This document shows, piece after piece, positions 58,645 to 64,000 of a DNA stretch of 64,000 nucleotides. Under the pieces are notes generated by a model. It worked only from the letters and a program-made list of their open reading frames with translations. It ran no database searches and was not told where the DNA came from. Location: the NCBI RefSeq assembly GCF_018835585.1, contig NZ_JAHGVE010000008.1, forward strand, positions 124,001-188,000, in the 5' to 3' direction. The translations under genes were made by a program, and so were the position numbers. The DNA is from Pelorhabdus rhamnosifermentans (lineage in GTDB: Bacteria; Bacillota; Negativicutes; UMGS1260). Positions within the stretch are counted from its first letter, which is position 1. Each line of letters starts with the position of its first letter.

Positions 58645-59700
58645 ATGAGCGAAGATTGTAATCAGAATTGCAATACATGCAGCGATGAATGTGCTGAAAG
58701 AAAAGATGAAAAAATTGATTTTTCCGCAAAACCACATGAGTTAAGTAATATCAAAAAAGTGATTGGCGTCGTAAGTGGAAAAGGCGGTGTTGGCAAATCA
58801 CTTGTTACCTCAATGCTGGCGGTAATGATGAAGAGAAAAGGATATAACACAGCGATCCTTGATGCGGATATAACGGGTCCGTCTATACCAAAAGCATTTG
58901 GTATTACTGCGAAAGCTGCAGGAAATGAACTAGGTATGTTTCCTGTTAAAAGCAAAACAGGCATCGATATTATGTCGGTTAACCTATTGCTGGAGAATGA
59001 CACTGACCCTGTAGTTTGGAGAGGTCCGATTATTGCCGGAACAGTTAAGCAGTTTTGGACCGATGTTATCTGGGGCGACGTTGATTTCATGTTTATTGAC
59101 ATGCCACCCGGAACTGGTGATGTACCTCTTACTGTATTTCAGTCTATAGCTGTAGATGGAATTGTTATTGTAACTTCTCCACAGGAATTGGTTTCAATGA
59201 TTGTATCCAAAGCAGTAAAGATGGCGGAAATGATGAACATTCCAATTATCGGCTTAGTGGAAAATATGTCCTATTTCAAATGCCCGGACTGTGACAAGAA
59301 ATATAAAATATTTGGGGATAGCCATATTGAGGAAATTGCTCAAAAGCATAACCTTGATATTCTCGCAAAGCTGCCCATTGATTCGAAAATTGCAGCAGCC
59401 TGCGACAAAGGTTCGATTGAATATTTTGATGGCGATTGGCTTGATAATATAGCGGAAATTTTGAAAAAAGAAGGAGGAGAAGATATGATTCCAAATCGCA
59501 AGTTTGAATGTCAAGACTGTGGACACATTTGGGAAGTTGAGCCTTGTACTGAAGGCGGTAAGCATGGGTATGAAATTGCTTGCCCGAAGTGTGGTAGCAT
59601 GAAGAAAATAAAAATAGGTGAAGATGGTCAAAAACATGTTTGTGGTGGCAATCACCATGGACATGAGCATGAACATGGCGGTGGCTGTTGCGGTCACTAA
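58645..59700 (+). CDS. Mrp/NBP35-type Fe-S carrier ATPase with zinc-ribbon and His/Cys tail
   Basis: 351 residues from ATG 58645 (SD AAAGGGAG). N-terminal CNQNCNTCSDEC cluster (about 5-16), VVSGKGGVGKSLVTSML (deviant Walker A), DADITGPSIPKAFG, DMPPGTGDVPLT and the bridging CPDC (about 212) typical of Mrp. The Mrp core ends near residue 275; the last 71 residues are the ribbon-tail shared with the DUF134 protein, preceded by an internal SD AAGGAGG (59471) and ATG 59485. It should carry and deliver Fe-S clusters, with the tail adding metal binding. Confidence 0.9.
   Translation: MSEDCNQNCNTCSDECAERKDEKIDFSAKPHELSNIKKVIGVVSGKGGVGKSLVTSMLAVMMKRKGYNTAILDADITGPSIPKAFGITAKAAGNELGMFPVKSKTGIDIMSVNLLLENDTDPVVWRGPIIAGTVKQFWTDVIWGDVDFMFIDMPPGTGDVPLTVFQSIAVDGIVIVTSPQELVSMIVSKAVKMAEMMNIPIIGLVENMSYFKCPDCDKKYKIFGDSHIEEIAQKHNLDILAKLPIDSKIAAACDKGSIEYFDGDWLDNIAEILKKEGGEDMIPNRKFECQDCGHIWEVEPCTEGGKHGYEIACPKCGSMKKIKIGEDGQKHVCGGNHHGHEHEHGGGCCGH
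59485..59700 (+). CDS. possible internally initiated zinc-ribbon/His-tail protein
   Basis: ATG 59485 lies 7 nt after AAGGAGG within mrp and in frame, giving a 71-residue protein MIPNRKFECQ ... CCGH. The SD is better than that of mrp itself. It may be an old separate gene fused to mrp by loss of a stop. Confidence 0.45.
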   Translation: MIPNRKFECQDCGHIWEVEPCTEGGKHGYEIACPKCGSMKKIKIGEDGQKHVCGGNHHGHEHEHGGGCCGH

Positions 59701-59738
59701 TCTATGGCTAGAAAATCGGTCTAAGTAGATCGAAATCG

Positions 59739-59799
59739 AACTGCACCCACCTAGATATTAGATTTATTGGTCTAATATTTGAGGTGGGTGCAGTTTTTA
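59739..59799 (+). terminator. strong terminator
   Basis: AACTGCACCCACCT pairs with AGGTGGGTGCAGTT with an inner stem ATATTAGA/TCTAATAT, followed by five T. It ends the DUF134-mrp operon and faces the leftward lysR gene. Confidence 0.9.
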
Positions 59800-59804
59800 T
59801 ATTT

Positions 59805-60689
59805 CTAAGTAATGCTCTCAAAGTTATGACAAAGAGCTATCATCGACTGTAGTGCTGGCGAAAGGTATTTGTTTTTATGATAAACTACACTAAAGTTTCT
59901 TTTAAAAGCGATATTTTTTACCTCAAAACTTGCCAAGTTACCCTGTTTCAATTCCTGGCTAACTGCTCGACGTGAAATAACGCTAGCACCTAGTCCGGCT
60001 ATGACCGCCTTTTTTATTGTTTCAGCATTGTTATAAGCTCCGGCGATTCGAATTTTTATGTCATGTTGTTGCATAGTATTTTCAAATAAATCACGCGTGC
60101 CACTGCCGGCTTCCCGAACAAAGAAACTTAATTCTGCCAGATCAGATAATGTTATTTCATCCTTTTCTAAAATGCTGCTTTGCGGGGAAATAATAAAGAC
60201 CAGTTCATCTGACATAAATGGTTGAACAATTAAATACTCTGATTGTATTTTTCCTTCTACCAATGCCATATCCAGATCATCTTTCAATAACATAGTTTCT
60301 AATTCTGCCGTATTATGGATTTCTGAAAATATTTCCTGTTGAGGATTTATTTTATACATGTACTGCACCAAATCGACTAATACAGATTCTCCAATTGTTA
60401 CGCTCGCGCCGATGCGCAGTTTATAGTGTTCACCATAAGATTGCATTGACGCTTCGGCTTGTTGATTCAAATTTACGATATGGCGGGCATATATAAGCAG
60501 ACGTTGGCCGGCTTCTGTGATAAACAACCTATGTCCCAGCCGTTCAAACAAAAGGGTCTTATAATGAGACTCAAGTTCCTGGATTGCTAGGCTTACAGAA
60601 GGCTGGGTCATATGCAATTTAATGGCTGCTTTTGTCATATTGTTTTCATCACAAACACAGATGAAAATTCGCATGTGTCGTAAAGTCAT
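59805..60689 (-). CDS. LysR-family regulator (CysL/YeiE-like)
   Basis: 294 residues from ATG 60689 (SD AAGGAG). The N-terminal winged helix reads MTKAAIKLHMTQPSVSLAIQELE; the effector domain includes GASVTIGESVLVDLV and FFVREAGSGTRDLFEN, the CysB/CbbR/YeiE-type effector pattern. It is divergent from the YeiH-like permease and probably activates it, perhaps in answer to sulfur compounds. Its 3' end has a fossil copy at 48608. Confidence 0.9.
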   Translation of the reverse strand: MTLRHMRIFICVCDENNMTKAAIKLHMTQPSVSLAIQELESHYKTLLFERLGHRLFITEAGQRLLIYARHIVNLNQQAEASMQSYGEHYKLRIGASVTIGESVLVDLVQYMYKINPQQEIFSEIHNTAELETMLLKDDLDMALVEGKIQSEYLIVQPFMSDELVFIISPQSSILEKDEITLSDLAELSFFVREAGSGTRDLFENTMQQHDIKIRIAGAYNNAETIKKAVIAGLGASVISRRAVSQELKQGNLASFEVKNIAFKRNFSVVYHKNKYLSPALQSMIALCHNFESIT

Positions 60690-60795
60690 TTCTTCTCCTT
60701 ATATAGTTTTACCTATTGTTCTTATAAAATTATACTATTTTACATATATATGTGCAAATGGTAGACTACAGAAAGAAAAAGGAGTGATTTTTTTT

Positions 60796-61776
60796 ATGAG
60801 CAAACAGTGTATTCCTGGTATTTTATTTTCATTTATTTTTGCCGTTCCGGCTTATTTTTTAGGACAAGTCTATCCTATCATCGGCGGGCCAGTTTTCGGC
60901 ATTTTACTTGGTATTCTTGCAGCCGGTTTCAAGCGTCCGACTGCTTTTGAGGATGGCATAAGCTTTACCGGTAAAAAAATTTTGCAGTATTCAATTATCC
61001 TGTTGGGATTTGAAATGAACCTCTTTCATGTATTGAATATTGGCGCAAAATCATTTTCGGTAATGATCTTTACCTTACTGACTGCTTTTTTTGTGGCTTA
61101 TTTTGTGGGCAGAATGCTGAAACTTGACGGCAAAACAACTATCCTCATTGGTGCCGGTACTGCCATTTGCGGTGGCTCGGCCATTGCTGCCGTGGCCCCT
61201 GTCATTGAGGCCAAGGACAAGGATATTGCCTTTTCCATTTCGACGATTTTTCTCTTTAATGTTATTGCGGTATTTCTTTTTCCGTTTCTTGGTCACCTTT
61301 GGGGACTTTCCGATACAGGCTTTGGAATGTGGGCAGGTACGGCAATTAATGATACTTCTTCGGTTGTAGCTGCTGGCTATTCCTACAGTAATGAAGCTGG
61401 CAGCTATGCTACGATTGTAAAGCTTACCCGGGCGCTCATGATTGTACCCGTTTGCCTTTTCTTTGCTTTTCTTATGGCACACCAAAAAACGAAAGACAGT
61501 TCGCCTCAACTGACAAAAATCTTTCCCTGGTTTATCTTGTGGTTTGTCGTAGCTTCCATTATTAATACAACAGGCATCTTGCCAGTTATCGTTTCACATA
61601 TCTTAGGCAATGCCGGTAAGTTTGCTATTATCTTAGCAATGAGCGCTATAGGACTTAATACAAATATAAAATCTTTACTCAAAAATGGTTTGCGGCCCAT
61701 AATTCTTGGCTTGTCATGTTGGTTTGCTGTAGCTTTAGTATCTTTGATTGTCCAACACATTATTGGCCTCGTCTGA
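60796..61776 (+). CDS. YeiH-family putative sulfate/anion exporter
   Basis: 326 residues from ATG 60796 (SD AAAGGAG, 60777-60783). About ten membrane helices; family motifs GAGTAICGGSAIAAVAPVI and AGTAINDTSSVVAAG. YeiH (UPF0324) is linked to sulfate or sulfite handling and is commonly divergent from a LysR gene, as here. The gap 60690-60780 has AT-rich dyad sequence suited to LysR binding. Confidence 0.9.
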   Translation: MSKQCIPGILFSFIFAVPAYFLGQVYPIIGGPVFGILLGILAAGFKRPTAFEDGISFTGKKILQYSIILLGFEMNLFHVLNIGAKSFSVMIFTLLTAFFVAYFVGRMLKLDGKTTILIGAGTAICGGSAIAAVAPVIEAKDKDIAFSISTIFLFNVIAVFLFPFLGHLWGLSDTGFGMWAGTAINDTSSVVAAGYSYSNEAGSYATIVKLTRALMIVPVCLFFAFLMAHQKTKDSSPQLTKIFPWFILWFVVASIINTTGILPVIVSHILGNAGKFAIILAMSAIGLNTNIKSLLKNGLRPIILGLSCWFAVALVSLIVQHIIGLV

Positions 61777-61817
61777 TGGGCTGATATTCCCATTTAGAAT
61801 GTACCGATAATTACTCA

Positions 61818-61857
61818 TGCGTAATTTACTGAAAAATAGCTCAATCGATATTACGCA
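61818..61857 (+). terminator. inverted repeat after yeiH
   Basis: CATGCGTAAT and ATTACGCATG (10 bp) flank a 21-nt loop about 45 bp after the stop. No T-run, so terminator function is possible only. Confidence 0.5.
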
Positions 61858-61876
61858 TGAATGGTAAAAATTTATG

Positions 61877-61940
61877 TTGATTTTTTTAGAAAGTTAGGAT
61901 ATATTTTACATATATCCCCCTCCCGGCAGGGGTGGGAATA
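61877..61940 (+). promoter_or_regulatory. promoter and CsoR-type G/C-tract operator
   Basis: TTGATT (61877-61882), 17-bp spacer, TATATT (61900-61905), then a G/C tract TATCCCCCTCCCGG-CAGGGGTGGGAATA (61913-61940). The layout equals that at 46491-46544, so the downstream genes are probably controlled by a CsoR-type repressor, likely the one at 62241. Confidence 0.75.
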
Positions 61941-61962
61941 AAGTGCATTAAGGGGAGAAAAA

Positions 61963-62202
61963 ATGATTATATATAAGCCAAAAGGCGTCTGTTCCAAGGA
62001 AATACGATTTGAAATTATAGAAGGCAAAGTCAGAAATCTATCGTTTGTCGGTGGATGTCGTGGAAATTTGCAGGCAATAAGTAAATTGGTTGAGGGAATG
62101 CCAGTAGAAGATGTTATTAAGAATTTTGAGGGGAATATCTGTAGGAATAACACATCTTGTACTGATCAGCTTGCTCAGGCATTACGCGAATTTAAAAAAT
62201 AG
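61963..62202 (+). CDS. TSCPD-domain protein (TIGR03905-like)
   Basis: 79 residues from ATG 61963 (SD AGGGGAG). It starts MIIYKPKGVCSKEIRFEI and has FVGGCRGNLQAISKLVEG and NNTSCTDQLAQALREF. The C, GGC, C and TSC.DQ cysteines match the small TSCPD family, related to a domain of ribonucleotide reductase; its role alone is unknown. First gene of an operon with csoR, ccdA and tlpA. Confidence 0.85.
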   Translation: MIIYKPKGVCSKEIRFEIIEGKVRNLSFVGGCRGNLQAISKLVEGMPVEDVIKNFEGNICRNNTSCTDQLAQALREFKK

Positions 62203-62240
62203 TTTTATAAAGGATATACAAGAAATGTGAGGGCTGAATT

Positions 62241-62510
62241 ATGGATAAAGAACAGTCGAAAAAGAGTGTACTGCAACGCTTGGGTACAATAAAGGGACAT
62301 ATTGTAGGAATTGAAAAAATGGTAGAAGAGAATAAGAATTGTGAAGATATTCTTTTCCAATTAAATGCTGTTATGGGCGCTATGAATAAATTAAGTGCCC
62401 ACATTCTTGAAGGGTGTACCCAAGTGTGTTTGGATGAGGTCAATGATCCTATTTGTCGTCAGAGGATTGAGGTATTGACAAAAACGATGATTACTATGTT
62501 AAAGAAATGA
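62241..62510 (+). CDS. CsoR/DUF156-family repressor, copy B
   Basis: 89 residues from ATG 62241. Similar to the protein at 46567 (QRLGTIKGHIVGIEKMVEENKNCEDILFQL). Here the second ligand region reads ILEGCTQVCL, with Cys in place of the His of copper sensors, giving three candidate thiols (NCED, GC, VC). A persulfide- or thiol-based sensor like CstR fits better than Cu(I). The G/C-tract operator is 300 bp upstream. Confidence 0.88.
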   Translation: MDKEQSKKSVLQRLGTIKGHIVGIEKMVEENKNCEDILFQLNAVMGAMNKLSAHILEGCTQVCLDEVNDPICRQRIEVLTKTMITMLKK

Positions 62511-62552
62511 TCGTTAGAGGATTCTTGCGGCAGATGAGAAGATAAGGGGGAT

Positions 62553-63266
62553 ATGTATTTGGAAAACATGACAGTTACTTTTGCTTTCGCAGCAGGAATT
62601 CTCTCTTTTTTTTCTCCGTGTATTTTTCCCTTGTTACCAGCTTATGTAGCAAACTTAACGGGTGGACGAATTGATCATGATAAAATCGACGTTTCTCGTG
62701 GCTTGTTGCTATTTCGCTCTTTGGGCTTTATTTTGGGTTTTAGTATATTATTTATCTTTATGGGAGCCTCTGCGAGTCTGTTAGGTCAGCTTTTCTTAGA
62801 ATATAGGGGTTATATAGAAAAAGTTGGTGGCTTCATCATTGTTATTTTTGGTCTTCAAATGGCGGGAATACTGAATCTTTCTTTTCTTTATTATCAAAAG
62901 CAGTGGAACTTTCAATATCGACAACAGAAAGACTTTCTCTCGTCTTTTTTGTTAGGAGTTTCATTCGGGGCCGGATGGACGCCTTGTGTTGGTCTGGTAT
63001 TGTCATCTATTTTATTATTGGCGGGAGCTTCTGATACAGTTTACAATGGTATGTTTTATCTTTTAGTCTATTCTGTAGGATTAGGAATTCCCTTTCTCGC
63101 AATTTCCTTCGTACTTACTTATTCTTTGGCAGTATTAAAAAAAATAAATGGCCTATTGAATAAAGTCATTTTATTTAATGCAGGTCTTTTGATTTTCATG
63201 GGTTTATTGTTAATGACTGGTCGTTTTCAGGTAGTGAGCGCTTGGTTTTCCAGTATTAGTTTCTAA
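62553..63266 (+). CDS. ccdA: CcdA-type thiol-disulfide electron carrier
   Basis: 237 residues if started at ATG 62553; TTG 62559 or ATG 62568 fit the SD (AAGGGGG) better. Six membrane helices with the redox Cys in FFSPCIFPLLPAYVANLTGG and GWTPCVGLVLSSI. CcdA passes electrons from cytoplasmic thioredoxin to outer-face proteins such as the TlpA/ResA encoded next. Confidence 0.9.
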   Translation: MYLENMTVTFAFAAGILSFFSPCIFPLLPAYVANLTGGRIDHDKIDVSRGLLLFRSLGFILGFSILFIFMGASASLLGQLFLEYRGYIEKVGGFIIVIFGLQMAGILNLSFLYYQKQWNFQYRQQKDFLSSFLLGVSFGAGWTPCVGLVLSSILLLAGASDTVYNGMFYLLVYSVGLGIPFLAISFVLTYSLAVLKKINGLLNKVILFNAGLLIFMGLLLMTGRFQVVSAWFSSISF

Positions 63267-63280
63267 CGTAGAAAGGAAAG

Positions 63281-63850
63281 ATGATATTGAAAAATAAATG
63301 GATAATCATTCTATTGCTTGGCGTAGTTGGATTTGGCGTTTATAAAATGACCAGTGACAGTTTCGACCAAACAAAAGCAGAGCCTTCCGTAACCGATAGT
63401 TCAGCCAATCAACCTGTAATCGGACTTCAAAAGGGTAATTTGGCACCTGACTTTGAGCTAGTCACTACGGAGGGAAAACATATAAAACTTTCTGAACTGA
63501 GAGGAAAAAGATTAATAGTAAATATGTGGGCAACATGGTGTCCGCCATGTAAAGCAGAGGTGCCAGAATTAGAGCGTTTCTATGAAGAACATCACGACGA
63601 GGGGATAGAAATACTTGCAGTTGATCTGACAGATTCCGAAAAAAGGCCAGCTGATGTGGCAACGTTTATGAAGGACTACAAGATTACCTATCCAGTAGTT
63701 TTGGATGAACGAGGTGAAGTTTCTAAAAAGTATCAAGTAACTTCAATACCGACAACCTATGTAATCAACTCAAAAGGGATAATTCAACAAAAATATGTAG
63801 GTGCTTTAAGTTATCAATCTTTAAAAGAAATTTTTGAAAAAATGGATTAG
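63281..63850 (+). CDS. TlpA/ResA-type membrane-anchored thioredoxin
   Basis: 189 residues; signal anchor 6-22, then a thioredoxin fold with NMWATWCPPCKAEVPELE (active CPPC), the TlpA insertion, and SIPTTYVI (cis-Pro). It reduces disulfides outside the membrane with electrons from CcdA. Start ATG 63281 or TTG 63287; the SD AAAGGAAAG favours the latter. 14 bp after ccdA. Confidence 0.9.
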   Translation: MILKNKWIIILLLGVVGFGVYKMTSDSFDQTKAEPSVTDSSANQPVIGLQKGNLAPDFELVTTEGKHIKLSELRGKRLIVNMWATWCPPCKAEVPELERFYEEHHDEGIEILAVDLTDSEKRPADVATFMKDYKITYPVVLDERGEVSKKYQVTSIPTTYVINSKGIIQQKYVGALSYQSLKEIFEKMD

Positions 63851-63913
63851 GTTAGCATAGTAGTGGGCGGATTGGGTTTTTTATGATAAACGGTATGACG
63901 ATTGGAGAAACTT

Positions 63914-64000
63914 ATGAAAAAGTTAAAAGTTTTACTTCACATTGATGATCCTGGTAAGTGGCGGTTAACCTTAACAAATGCCAAAAATCTAATTGAAGAT
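63914..64000 (+). CDS. DsrE-like protein, cut by the window edge
   Basis: ATG 63914 (SD ATTGGAG) starts MKKLKVLLHIDDPGKWRLTL and runs open to the end of the window. The beginning resembles DsrE/F-type sulfur-carrier proteins that start with a beta strand and an HID motif. It may belong to the same thiol/sulfur operon. Confidence 0.6.
   Translation, partial: MKKLKVLLHIDDPGKWRLTLTNAKNLIED

Larger units (their letters stand above)
56593..59980. repeat. segmental duplication, copy 2 (copy 1 at 44456-48722)
   Basis: This copy keeps full DUF134, mrp and lysR genes, has an intact C_GCAxxG gene, and has only scraps of modA, csoR and the 4Fe-4S gene. The methyltransferase present in copy 1 is deleted between CACTAATC and TATGGCT at 59700. 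Together the two copies define the ancestral gene order. Confidence 0.88.

Noticed and set aside
58540-59700. CRISPR-like or tandem repeat array in the His-rich region
   Set aside because: There are only two copies about 1.1 kb apart, each inside a coding sequence; no spacer pattern.

Overview
The window looks like a chromosomal segment of an anaerobic Firmicute, most likely of the Negativicutes (Sporomusaceae-like). Pointers are orphan TctC-type receptors, Mrp/MinD ATPases with dinitrogenase-cofactor-type proteins, a two-gene SufCB Fe-S system, DUF134 regulators, several PTS operons, sigma-A promoters and strong Shine-Dalgarno sites. The assignment is inference. No rRNA, tRNA or CRISPR array was seen.

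Layout. 0-3 kb: three adjacent genes (TetR, RsgA GTPase, methyltransferase) each broken by frameshift or nonsense. 3-4.5 kb: a condensed, decayed copy of sequence found at 13-18.6 kb. 4.6-10.5 kb: a PTS operon with a PRD regulator carrying EIIB- and EIIA-like domains, EIIB, EIIC, a small helical protein, a class II ketose-bisphosphate aldolase and a P-loop kinase. 10.5-24 kb: accessory, scarred DNA with a Ku C-terminal fragment, an SOS-box-controlled small gene, two TctC genes, a four-gene cassette (two membrane proteins, a permuted papain-like protein, a tube-like beta protein), a DNA-methylase fossil, three different group II intron remnants, a WYL regulator, a DJ-1/PfpI protein, a truncated ATPase-type regulator and an Xre repressor. 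24.6-33 kb: a long polyol operon (GatABC-type PTS, two zinc dehydrogenases, FucA-like aldolase, pentulose-phosphate epimerase, hexuloisomerase-like SIS protein, RpiB, split transketolase), resembling pentitol operons of other Firmicutes. 33-37 kb: an ABC exporter and an ArsP-ArsR-thioredoxin operon.

37.4-45.3 kb: a mainly leftward cluster of DUF364, two NifX-like proteins, two ferredoxin-MinD ATPases, DUF134 and a lone BMC-domain protein, then rightward sufC-sufB and leftward modA. Copies of a dyad TTATGAA-N6-TTCATAA lie at several of these genes and at modA, suggesting one regulon. 44.5-48.7 kb and 56.6-60.0 kb are two copies of one ancestral block (modA, C_GCAxxG protein, csoR, 4Fe-4S membrane protein, DUF134, mrp, methyltransferase, lysR) that have lost largely different genes. 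Between them lie a GntR-RCK_C regulator, an anion transporter, a GDSL hydrolase, an orphan YidC, an HtrA protease and a chemoreceptor. 60.8-64 kb: YeiH, then a CsoR-type operon with TSCPD protein, CsoR, CcdA and TlpA/ResA, and the start of a DsrE-like gene.

The most unusual signal is in 58.1-59.7 kb: a DUF134 regulator and the adjacent Mrp ATPase end in an almost identical zinc-ribbon plus His/Cys-rich tail encoded by a 207-bp direct repeat. In each gene the module is preceded by its own internal Shine-Dalgarno and ATG, so it could also be made as a free 71-residue metal-binding protein. Together with the perfect 20-bp operator palindrome upstream, this is the best candidate for an undescribed metal or Fe-S regulatory system here.
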